64,000 nucleotides of DNA from Venturia oleaginea (lineage: Eukaryota; Ascomycota; Dothideomycetes; Venturiales; Venturiaceae): assembly GCA_013176395.1 (NCBI GenBank), contig JABMLP010000020.1:372001-436000 (forward strand), read 5' to 3'. The translations under genes and the position numbers were made by a program. The notes under the pieces are model-generated. The model was not told the origin of the DNA, ran no database searches, and was given only the letters and a program-made list of their open reading frames with translations. Shown piece by piece: positions 20,440 to 31,200 of this stretch. How positions within the stretch are numbered: the stretch's first letter is position 1; every line of letters begins with the position of its first letter.

Positions 20440-23022
20440 GCTTTCGATGCCAGATTGGCCATCCCTGTGGGCGCATTTAGAGTGTAGAGAGTTACACTAT
20501 CTTTGAGATTAGAGTGCAATAAATATTAGGAAATAGAGGAATATCCCGTACTCAAAGCAGCTACGGATGGCAAGGTAAGGATCAAAATTTGTGAGGACCT
20601 CAAAAAATAAACCGATGTTTCGGTCTGGAGGAGCGAGAACCGTACGAGGGACTCTGAATTTAACGTTAGCAAACTCTGCATGGCATTAAGGAAAGAGAAA
20701 GGAATTGATTGTGATTCGGTGAAAAGTCAGCTGGTGGAGAAACATAGCAATATTTCTGGTCGCTCAGTCGATAGATGATCCTCAACAGATCAACGAAACG
20801 CAATCTTCATCGAGCCGACATATGACATGCACATGCGAATAATAACGAGTGATCGCAAAAGCGAGGTTCGGATTGAGTGCTGTACGTGTGACATTGACTC
20901 AGCAACTACTCCTCCTCTTTTCAACGAAGGAAACAAGGCATCAAGGATTTGATTCTGATACCTGTTGCACACTGAGAGCCATGAGCCCTGGGCAACGTTG
21001 ACGGTAGAGAGGTTGTCAACAGAGCAATGCCATCAGAAGAGTGGTCACTTGCAACGCTCCCAGCTCTTTCTTTGATACACCTTGCTAAATCCGGTGATCC
21101 GATAGTAGTCCGCGAAATCGTGTCCGCCCAGCTAATGCCAGATTGAAGACCTCCATCTCCGGTTATCTTCCCGCCAACCCGTAGCACCTAATTATCCACA
21201 TGTTATCCTGCATATATCTCACGGATGGAAGATTAAGCATCGCGAAGTATGGTGTTGGCAGAGCGCGCTGCGAGTCTCGGGGGCAACGCGCACACAGCCT
21301 GACTGGGCCCAACGATGACGACTATCACCAGCTTAAAATTCGGAGTGCCTAAGAGATGGTAAAAGAGGAATATGAGAGACGTAGAACGACCTCCATCTTA
21401 CTCTATCGCCAGGTCTGAAAACACTTGGTCCTCGGTACAATATGCTAAATCGTGACCTCTTTCAACAATTTATGAGTGGGCTGTCCACTAATTGAGCACC
21501 GATCGAGATCTAGGCTTTGCCCAGGTGGACTAATATTCGGAAGAGAGATCCTTGCCATCATTGTTGTTGCGCCCGCAGCACGTGTAGAACCGACATAGAC
21601 TTTAGCCTCGAAATTTGGAGCGCTGTCCACATGGTATGGGAGTCAACCACATTTGGATATAAGAGGTCCATAGATACTAGGCGAGGTCCTGACATCTCTA
21701 GCTCAGTATTTTATCTTGCTGCTGACAACCGTCAATCTTCAGCTCGTCACTGTCTGGTGTTACAACATCATTTCTGCTGACTGTGGCCAATCACCATGAG
21801 GCTTTTGCTTCTCCTCGACGCAATTCAGGTTTTTCTGGCCTCAGCGTTGCTATCTGGAACCTCCCGCCTTTCGAACAGCCTATCGGCAACGTCTAAGCAT
21901 TTCATACCCGATTGAAGAAGATTTGCTAGACAACGGTCGAAACGCAATTAAGCTTCGCTAGGGCTCATACAATCTTTCAACCAACTTGATGTCCAGTCCA
22001 AGCCCTTTCGACCTCCAAAAAGCCGTGCCTGGCAGAATGCCGGGTTACTGCTTTATAGGGAGGCCCAGAATATGCGGATGGAAGTGTGGCTAACGCGAAT
22101 ACTGGAGCCTGGCTGTATCATCTACAGATGAATAGAAGAGGATGGGGTAAGAGTGAACTAAGTGTCGAGCTCACCAGGATGGTGAGAGAATCTATTCAGT
22201 CGGAAATGCGGGAGAAGTGTCGAGGACGAACACCAAGGCGAACTATGGAGTAGGCGGCTTGTTCTGAAAGGCATTTTTGTGAACGCGTACTGGCCCTGAC
22301 GATTAGATTTTACTCAAGCCGTGAGACACTCTGTTTGCGATGCCAGAACTTTTTGAATGAGAGTGATACTCCCATCCGCGTTTTCATTGCAAGCGCAAGC
22401 CTCAAAATCTCAATTTGATGCTCATTTCGCTACCAATACCAGATAGGAATACGAAATCATGCAACCTGCCCAAGCGGCTGGGTACAAGGAGGCATAGATG
22501 GAATGGTTGGATATCATATACTTTGCCTATTCTTCTGTAGCCGCAAAACAGGGTGTGTACAAGCGCAAGCAGGGAAAGCCTTGGGTTTCGAACATCAAAG
22601 GGTCGACTGCTGTGCGCGACTGGCCATGTGCACGAGCGGGAGTCGAAAGCTTAGAATTGCCGAACGCAGGGCGGAAACACCAGCGAGTCCCACTCGCTAT
22701 ACGGCGGGCGAGCCGAGTTTGTTGGTGCTGACGGGAGGGAGCACATCTCCAACATATCTTACTGCGACTTCGCCAAAGATAATACACTTAAGAGAGGTGA
22801 CGTGGTGTTTGTTCAAGCGAGCTGCAACAGCTCGGCGCACATGCTGATGGAGGCTCTCGGCACTAAAGCTATGGAGCCAATTATGGGAATTAGCCTTGTC
22901 TATATTGGTACATATAAAGGGGTATCGACTCACTCAAATAGCAATTCCATAGTTCTGATTTTCGAAATCATCGAACACCTTACCCATTCCTACCTGTGTT
23001 TCTATTAATTTTGGGATATCTA
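20440..23022. other. Gene-poor 2.6 kb, no gene recognised
   Basis: Short frames on both strands only. Two reverse-strand frames (20921-21187 and 21445-21630) have mildly coding-like composition but no domain, start context or splice partners. This may be old, decayed sequence. Confidence 0.45.
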
Positions 23023-23888
23023 TCAGTAGTCCAGCTCCACTATAGCTTCTTTGATCTCATCCGCCTCTCGAGCCTTTCTGCGATAGGTCTTCTCATCTCC
23101 GTCGGACAAGAAATCTTTGGGATCCTGTTGATCTTCTTTGAGGAACACCTTCTTTTTGGGCTCCTCTAATTCTGAGCTAGAGTTACGCCTCCGTTTGGCT
23201 TGCTCCTTTGCAGCCTCTGCCAGTTTTTTCTTCGCCCTGGCCTGTTTGGGTCTGCTCTTCTTGCGGGACGATTGTTGGGTATTGTTCTTCTTCTGAAAAC
23301 TATTTCTGGCGAAGATAGGGGTCTTTTCGCTCGTCCTGGCTGTGGGATTCTCATCTTCTTCGTCCGCGGCCTGCACCTCCCTTTCCTTAATTAGAGTTTG
23401 AATTTCGCTGTGCCGGAACATTGCAATTTGATCGTCGGTGAGAATTCGTTTCACGCCGTCTGAATAGTAGCCAAGTCCGTCATCCTCCTCATACTCCTCA
23501 CACTCAACCTGTTGCTCTGATTGAACGAAGAATTGTGAAGGTAATGGCCCATTACCGAAGTGTTTTTGATGAAAAGTCGTCAGGTCGTGCTGGATAAGTT
23601 AGTGGTTGTTGGCAGTAAGACACCCTCACATGGAGATTGATATCGAATTTCTGGAAATTTGGAGGGACGAGTTTGCCAGAGAATCACCGATATCGATCAT
23701 GATTGAGAATGCGTTCTTGGCAAACATGAAGCCATGAACCGACTATGCTAGTAAATTGAACGGACTTCTGTGACTAGGGGAATTTGTAATTCAAAAGAGC
23801 TTTGATGTTGAACATCTATGAAGGGATCAGCAGAGGCAACGTTTGGGCTTGAACGTGACTTACCATCACCGTTCATCAAGGAAGCCAT
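23023..23888 (-). CDS. DUF3807-family nuclear/nucleolar-type protein
   Basis: The last exon, 23589-23023, encodes 188 residues. It has F-H-Q-K-H-F-G-N-G-P-L-P, the acidic E-Y-E-E-D-D-G-L-G-Y-Y, then R-I-L-T-D-D-Q-I-A-M-F-R-H-S-E-I-Q. The tail is a long lysine/arginine-rich charged segment. These are the marks of the fungal DUF3807 family, whose function is unknown; the basic tail suggests a nuclear or nucleolar protein. The 5' end is not resolved. A likely start is ATG at 23888, followed by a gtaagt donor after M-A-S-L-M-N-G-D. In-frame sequence ending F-D-I-N-L-H at 23630 precedes a very short 40-nt intron, but the exon joining the two has a stop in the needed frame. Exons before 23589 are tentative. 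Confidence 0.7.
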
Positions 23889-24120
23889 TGTAAAAGCATA
23901 AGGCTGATCGTTAGCCTACGAGGCTACCTCTGGAGGTAGTATTTGTCCGGGTTGGAGGCGCTCAGTAATGGAGGTCGAATTGAAAAAGTCCAGTGTCTTG
24001 CGCGTTTCTCCATATCACGCTAGCCTCTCAAATCACATGATGGATGACGATGAGGCGTCAGGTGAGGCAAGTCGTGCCGTCAACCCCAAAGCCAACATCA
24101 ACACCACAAAGAAACGCATC

Positions 24121-24726
24121 ATGATGCGTATCTCTTACCTAGCCACATTTTCACTTTTAAGCATACTTACACCAGCAGCCCGCCCACCACCATTCAAAAC
24201 CTTGCCTCTCCCAGAAGACGAACAACAGTCTCCCGCGATGACGGAGCCCGAACTCTCCACAGGCAACGGCCAAACAATATCTGACGTCCTCCCACCCAAC
24301 CAGCAAATCTCCATATTCACTTCCTTCACGCGCGATGTCTCATCTATAAGCACGGGCTTTGAGTCTACAATACAGAACTTCACGGTCCTTGCGCCAGAAG
24401 ACTCAGAAATCAAGAATCTACCTCGAAAGCCGTGGGAGAATCCAGGCGACTACTCCGCATTCGGAGAAAGCGCTTACGAAGGGCAGAGTGGCGTCGATAG
24501 GGCACAAGAAAACTTGAAGAAATTTGTCGAGGCGCATGTGGTACCCTCGAGCCCGTGGAAGGAAGGAGAGAAGGTGAAGACGTTGGGTGGGAGGGAGATT
24601 TGGTGGGAGAAGAAGGATGGGCAGAAATTGATACAGCCTCAGAGTGTTGAAGTGTTGAGCATTGCCGACAAGGTGTCGAATGGAGAGGTATGGGTTTTGA
24701 AGGGTGTTCTGAATTATGCGGCGTGA
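24121..24726 (+). CDS. FAS1 (fasciclin)-domain secreted or vacuolar protein
   Basis: An intronless gene of 201 residues from ATG 24121. The frame is open from 23968, but the downstream start gives a clean signal peptide (M-M-R-I-S-Y-L-A-T-F-S-L-L-S-I-L), so I prefer it. After a Pro-rich linker come one fasciclin domain's markers: T-I-S-D-V-L near residue 70, then N-F-T-V-L-A-P-E-D-S, a conserved H of the A-H-V-V segment, and a final V-L-K-G-V-L-N-Y. Fungal proteins of this size with a single FAS1 domain are secreted or vacuolar and thought to act in adhesion; the role is inferred. It lies head to head with the DUF3807 gene about 230 bp away. Confidence 0.8.
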   Translation: MMRISYLATFSLLSILTPAARPPPFKTLPLPEDEQQSPAMTEPELSTGNGQTISDVLPPNQQISIFTSFTRDVSSISTGFESTIQNFTVLAPEDSEIKNLPRKPWENPGDYSAFGESAYEGQSGVDRAQENLKKFVEAHVVPSSPWKEGEKVKTLGGREIWWEKKDGQKLIQPQSVEVLSIADKVSNGEVWVLKGVLNYAA

Positions 24727-25058
24727 TTGGAATGCGGTTACAAGACCACGACTGGGATTGTTGTACGATGAACGATGACTATGAATATATTGTGACATGA
24801 CTTACGACTTGGAAGGCTCTTCAATTCCTACATACTGTAATCTTGATGACTGGATCATGGTATTGACAGGCATGTGGGAGATGCTGGAAGGCACGAGCTT
24901 TGTAAGATGTGTGTAATTTTGGGTATAGGCATAGTAGCTGGGTATTGTAATCTACTGTCTTGAAGAAATTGCCATGTTTCCGTTCGCAAACCAGCAACGC
25001 CACAACCGAGATCCAGATATCTTGAGAAATCGTGCTTGTCAATGAGACATGAGGACTT
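24727..25058. other. Convergent 3' intergenic region
   Basis: About 330 bp between the 3' ends of the FAS1 gene and the lipocalin-like gene. It probably holds both 3' untranslated regions; no other feature is seen. Confidence 0.5.
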
Positions 25059-25667
25059 TCAACTCTTGTAATCGTAGACCAAACGGGCTCGGATAGTCTT
25101 GGAACCCTTCTTGACAACAACGTTCCTAACATATCGGTATTCGTCGTTGACAACAGCGAAGCCCCAGACCTGTGTAGCGGTCCATCCATTGTTCAAAGAT
25201 TCGACATGGGACTTGATGACCTCGTCCTTCTCGACCGTGCTCTGGGACCATCCCTGCTTGAGAAATGCCTCATCTGGGTCGGAGTCCTTGAGTTCAGAGA
25301 GATTCTCCCATGTTGTAATGCCCTTGACAGCGCCGAAGATATGGTCCTCATGCTCGTTCCACCCACCTCCGACAACGCGATGCTCGCTTGTGCCTTTTAT
25401 ACCGGCAGTGCCAGGCTGCTCGATATCAATGTGGACCTTGCCGTCTTGCTCGTATTGTTTCGTGATTAGGGTAACGGTGATCATAGAAATGGCTTTGCGA
25501 ATAATCCAACCAACACCTTGAAGGGACAGGATCGGATCGGGGTCGTCAGACAAGGTCTTATTCTACATTGTTGTCAGAGGTGTATCTGGATTCAGCGGGA
25601 GCTATATTCGTACCATAGCCCATGTGCCATTGAGATCGCGGATGGTTTTCTCCTGTGGTGCGGCCAT
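25059..25667 (-). CDS. Lipocalin-like small protein
   Basis: Two exons (25667-25614 and 25562-25059) encode 185 residues, with intron gtacga...tgtag in phase 0. The N-terminus reads M-A-A-P-Q-E-K-T-I-R-D-L-N-G-T-W-A-M, then N-K-T-L-S-D-D-P-D. The pattern N-G-x-W followed by short beta strands, W-I-I-R-K-A-I, and a closing strand R-Y-V-R-N-V-V-V-K fits a lipocalin/FABP-like barrel. A fungal lipocalin-like family of this length is common in Pezizomycotina. There is no signal peptide, so it is probably cytosolic and may bind a small hydrophobic ligand; this is inference. Confidence 0.75.
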
Positions 25668-26535
25668 TTGGAAGGATTGAGTTAAGCTTGAGGATAAGTT
25701 GTAATGAAAGAAGTGATTAGGACAGTGTATTGGAGATATGGAAGTTTGCCGGTGGATAGAATTCCAGAATTGCGTTTGATCTGCCTTTTGATGTTGAGGG
25801 TCTTCACACCGAGAAGGAACTTATGGCCACATGTCAAATGACATACCTATGTTTGCGAGTCTTCCTCCAATCTACCTAGGTAACTCCGAGTTTGACGTGC
25901 CTGATGCATACTATGTATTAAGTAGATTTCGGTGCCTGATCCACTCACTGCGGGCGAATGGCCTTTGTCAGGGGGACGAAGGTGGGGTATACGGCTGTCC
26001 AGATCTGGGAAGCTCATGCCTATATACGAGGCAGCAATCATATCTCCGTAGCACGAGAGCAGCGAGGACGATTCAAAGGAACCAGTGTGCTTTTCATGTG
26101 TCTTTCATGTGTCTCTAATGGCCGGCAGTAAGCATCCATCTGCGACACTATGCATTGGAATATGTCGAGAAGTAGGAAGGCTGGGAACGTAAGATAAGAG
26201 AAGACCTTCGAATAGGAGTGTGAGGAAGAAACGATTGCAGACAAGATAGGCGTAAACGACTCGTAAGAAATCAATAGCCAAAATCTCCTGTGATGCCCAA
26301 GATCCAGACCTGACTATGGATTCAAGAGGCAGAAATGAGGCTTCTCAACAGCGAGAACTTGAAAAGAATACGCTCCAGAGGTTGTAAGAACAAAAGCAGA
26401 TAGCAGAGAGAGAAAAGAGGTTGGCGTGGGCAAAATAATATTCCTGAATTACACGTGGACTGGCGACGCGTCGAAAGAAAGATACCAAGAGGGCTCACGC
26501 GTCAAACAACAATCAAGCAACCCAAAAGTCACAAC
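25668..26535. other. Divergent intergenic region
   Basis: About 870 bp between the 5' ends of the lipocalin-like gene and Rfc2. No coding frame with features was seen; presumably promoters of both genes. Confidence 0.5.
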
Positions 26536-27748
26536 ATGTCTTTCTTCGACATACGCGCCAGTAAAGCCGCCGCTGAAGCTGCCAGATCTTCCAAGAAACC
26601 CTCCAAACAAGAGCCCAATCGATTACAGCCATGGGTAGAGAAATAGTGAGAATGAAATGCACTCTTCTGCTTTGCTCTTACACTAACGACAACCTCTCAA
26701 CAGCCGGCCAAAAACCCTCGACGATGTCACCGCCCAAGACAATACCATTACAGTCCTCCGCCGAGCCCTTCAAGCCTCCAATCTCCCCCATATGCTGTTC
26801 TACGGACCGCCAGGAACAGGGAAGACCAGTACCATTCTCGCGCTGGCTAAAGAGCTATACGGACCAGAACTCATAGGCTCGCGGGTTCTCGAACTCAATG
26901 CCTCCGACGAACGCGGTATCAGTATTGTGCGAGACAAAGTCAAGAATTTCGCAAGACAGCAGCTCTCGAATCCACCATCAGGACCAGCCGGCGTTGAATA
27001 CAGAAGGAGATATCCCGTGCCACCCTTCAAAATCATCATATTGGACGAGGCAGACAGTATGACACAGGACGCACAGAGTGCGCTCAGAAGGACAATGGAA
27101 ACGTATTCAAAGATTACGCGATTCTGCTTGGTGTGCAATTATGTCACTCGTATCATCGACCCTTTGGCCAGTCGATGCAGCAAATTCAGATTCAAGAGTT
27201 TGGACAAGGAGAATGCCGGACAAAGACTGAAAGACATTGCTGAATTGGAACATGTCGCGCTTGGTGAAGGCACTGTGGACGCGTTGGTCAAATGCTCGGA
27301 TGGCGATTTAAGAAAAGCAATCACATTCTTGCAGAGTGCTGCCCGATTAGTGGGACCATTGAGCAAGAGTGGAAAATTAGTGGACAACAACGAGATGGAT
27401 GTGGATAAAGCAGTCACCGTTCGAACGGTGGAGGAAATCGCAGGTGTCATCCCAGACGACACCATCAACGGACTCCTCGAATCGATCGAACCTCGCCGAG
27501 CTGTGGTCGTCTACGAGCCTGTTGCCAAATGCGTAGAGGACATCGTAGCCGATGGCTGGAGCGCAACACAAATTCTCATACAGATGTACGACCGCATCAT
27601 CTACGACGAGAAGATGTCGGACATGAAGAAGGGCAAGATCGCGATGGTGTTCTCGGAAACGGACAAGAGGTTGGTTGATGGAGCGGATGAGCATCTTACA
27701 ATACTGGACCTTGCTTTGAGGGTGGGAGAAATCTTGAAGACCGGATGA
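26536..27748 (+). CDS. RFC2: Replication factor C subunit 2 (clamp loader ATPase)
   Basis: Two exons (26536-26645 and 26704-27748) encode 384 residues. The intron interrupts the universal W-V-E-K-Y-R-P-K motif after the TA of the Tyr codon. Walker A is [11 protein letters not shown], Walker B is I-I-L-D-E-A-D-S-M, sensor 1 is V-C-N-Y-V, and the subunit-defining S-R-C motif is [14 protein letters not shown]-terminal collar domain follows. The match is closest to yeast Rfc2 (human RFC4). The RFC complex opens PCNA and loads it at primer ends in the nucleus. The start is the ATG giving M-S-F-F-D-I-R; upstream in-frame sequence lacks conservation. Confidence 0.95.
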
Positions 27749-28229
27749 GCAGCACACTTGCAAGCCGATTTCCAGTCAATGCAATTCTTCGCAGCCTGGA
27801 AGCAGAAAAAGCAAAAAACAGCAGCCTAGACTTGGAGGGGCGGGAGATAAGAGAGTCCATCGATCCCACGACAGTGGAAGAAAGAGGAAGCTTGAGTTGT
27901 ATTATAATGCGACAATGACCAAAGGATGAAAGTACGGATGTGAGGAAAACATTGCAGATAAACCAGGCAGTCCAAGGTCAAACCAAAGAGGGGGAGCAGA
28001 GGTATTTTGAACTTTCATTCCGTTACCTGCTAATATACAAGAGTATCATTACCTCCTCATCGCAAAGGAGAAGACCAAACAAAAATCGTACAAACATCAA
28101 ACCCAAACTGAACGCTGACAATAGGCGCCGATGAACCAAAAGACGAAGGAATCCTGCACAAAACATTCCACCCATTTTTGTGACCAGCAGCGCACTGCAA
28201 AAGATCTTCTTCCTAAAGCAAACATGAGC
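27749..28229. other. Convergent 3' intergenic region
   Basis: About 480 bp between the 3' ends of RFC2 and the DUF3659 protein gene, A-rich in places. No coding feature is seen. Confidence 0.5.
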
Positions 28230-31200
28230 TTACTTGCCACCGAGCAAGCCACCTACCAGTGGGATGTTGCTCATACCGCCCTTCTTCTTATCAACCGCTT
28301 TCTTCTTGTTACCTCCAAAGAGACCACCAAGACCTAGACCGCTGAGCAATTTGTCGATGCCCAAACCACCTAGCAGACCATTGACAAGACCACCAAGTCC
28401 AAGACCGTTGAGCAAACGACCAACAAGTCCAAGTACACCAGCGAGCAACAAACCAACAGCAGCGATTATCTGGAACAACGGCTCAGTGAGAAGTCCCCAA
28501 AGTGGGTTCAACTTCTTCTTTGCGTGTGGCATGTCATTGAGCTTCTTCTTTGCGTTATCAATTGTCGTGACAACCGTCGTTGTAAGTTCCTTGAGCAAAT
28601 CGGCGAGTCTGTACTCTTCTGGCGACGCTTCCTTGGTACCAGCGCGACCCTTGGCTTGGGCGGCGATACGACCATCTGGATCGAGACCGCGGAGGGAGCC
28701 GTTGCATTCTTGCAGGATGCGAGAGCCTTCTTCGATGAGTGGCTTGACGTTGTTGACGAGTTCTTCTTCATCAAGTTCTTCGCGAGGAGTACGGTCGGCG
28801 GCTTCGATGTACTGTAAATGTGTTAGTGTTGGACTGGATGGTTAGAGAGGTTTGGGCGAAAACTTACATCAGTGATTTGCTTGCACACAGGTTGCATGCG
28901 CTCAAGCGTTTGCTGGCAAATGGTGGACATCTTATCAGCGAGCTCAGAATCCTCCTTCCTCTGGCGCATCTCGTCAGTCTCCTCTTCCGGCTCTTCCTCT
29001 TCTTCTTCAACTTCCTCTTCCTCTTCGGCAATGTTCTCGAGAAGAGTGACCTCGCCGACCTTGTTGCCGTCATTGTCAACGACATATCCATTGTCGTCAA
29101 CCTCGAGACCAACGCAGTGACCAAGATCACCAGCAGTGAGTCTGCCCATGAGATCGCCATTCTCGTCGCGAATTTCACCATCCTTGTTGACGCGGTGGCC
29201 AGACATGGGATTGATCTTGCGCTGCTTCTCTTCTGGCTCCCATCGCTCAGCTTTGCCAATGGTGTTTCCGTTCTTGTCAGTGATGTCGCCATCCTCATCG
29301 ACCTTGTGACCAACAAGTTTCTTAACATCTCCTTCAGAGATGCGACCAATGATGTCACCAGCAGGAGTTTGCACGGTGCCATCCTTCTGGACAATAGCCT
29401 CGTCAAAGCCAGCGAATGGACCCTCGGCGGAAGTGTCAGTGCCCTTGGAAAGCTCAGCTCTGCCAATGACATTGCCAGCGTTGTCCCAGATTTGTCCTTG
29501 GCCATCAACCTTCTTGCCTATCATGGATTTGACATCGCCTTCGGCAACGTGACCGAGGATGGTACCGCTGCTGTCAACGACGTTTCCAGCCTTGTTCACT
29601 GTGCAGCCTTGCAGAATAGAGAGATCGACCGGAGCTTCTTCTTCTTCCTCGTAAGGGTCGGCATGGCCCTTGACATTGCCGTACTTGTCAATAATGTCGC
29701 CGTCTTCGTCAACAGAGTGGCCGACAAGACGCTTCGGGTTACCCTCGACCAGCACGCCCACAACATTGCCATCTTCATCCTCGACTTTGCCGCCTGCAAC
29801 TACGCGAAGACCCTCGTACCCGGCGAAGGGTCCTTCGGGTTTGGCGACACGTTCGTTGTTAGGAAGCACTTGGCAGAGACCAACAACCTTGCCAGTGTCT
29901 CCGTGGATCTGGCCTAGCTCATCACAGCGACGACCAGCAAGTTCCTTGACGTTGCCTTCGACGAGACGACCAATTGGGATGCCATCCTCTCCAACAACGA
30001 AGCCTTGCTTGTTAAGCACCTTTCCGTTGAGAATGGAGTTGTCGATTGGCACCTCTTCCTCCGGCTCTTCCTCTTCGACGGGCTCGGCATGGCCCTTGAC
30101 GTTGCCATACTTATCGATGATATCTCCGTCCTCGTCGACGCGGAGTCCGAGAAGACGTTTGTGATTTCCTTCGACAATTTGTCCGACGATGTTACCGTCT
30201 TCATCAGCAACCATACCGTCAGCAACGACGCGCAAGCCTTCAAGACCACCGAAGATACCCTCTGGCTTGGATTCGCGCTCCTCATCCGGGATGAGTTCGA
30301 CACGGGCAATGACCTTTCCGGAGTCATTCCAGATTTGACCTTGCTTGTCGAGCTTCTTGCCTGCGACCGCCTTGGCACTGCCTTCAACCAAGCGAGCAAC
30401 TGGCACACCTTCATCGCCAATTACATTGCCTTGCTTGTTGACAGTCTTGCCAGCGAGGAACGAAAGATCAACAACCTCTGGGGCAACTTCTTCCTCAACT
30501 TCAGGTTCCTCCTCCTCATAACGCTCAGCGTGTCCGACGACGGAACCCTTCTTGTCGAGAATGTCTCCGTCCTCATCCACAGCACGACCGATGAGCTTTT
30601 TGTAGTCACCCTCAGTTACTTTGCCGACGCGGTTGCCGTTCTCTTCAACGACGAAACCGTCCTTGTCAACAACAAGGCCTTCGAGACCGGCAAACGCACC
30701 CTCCTCATCGTTATCCTCCACCGCGACAGTCTGGGCACGGCCGATGACATGGCCTTTGCTGTCCCAGAATTGACCTTGGTCATCGCAAGCAGCGCCGGAC
30801 TTGGAGATCTTCTTGGCATCACCTTCAACGAGTTCACCGACAATGGTGCCCTGGGAGTTGATGAGCTTGCCAGCCTTGTTGACTTTGAGACCTTCCAAGA
30901 TCGAGACCGGCGGGCGACCATCTTCCACATCCTCTGCAATATCGTCGACTTCCTCTGCAGCACCTTCGACTCCCTCTGCAGCATCTTCGACACCCTCTGC
31001 GGTATCCTCGACACCCTCAGCGGCATCTTTGACTTCCTCTGTAGCACTTTCGACTCCCTTTACAGCATCTTCGGCTCCCTCTGCGGGATCTTCGACTCCC
31101 TTTGCAGCATCTTCGACTGCTTCAACGCCCTCTTCGGCGCCCTCCTCGGCGCCCTCCTCGGCGCCCTCCTCGGCGCCCTCCTCGGCACCCTCCTTGGCTC

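Noticed and set aside
26631..26876. 81-codon plus-strand frame within the RFC2 region
   Set aside because: Out-of-frame shadow spanning the first RFC2 intron and second exon.
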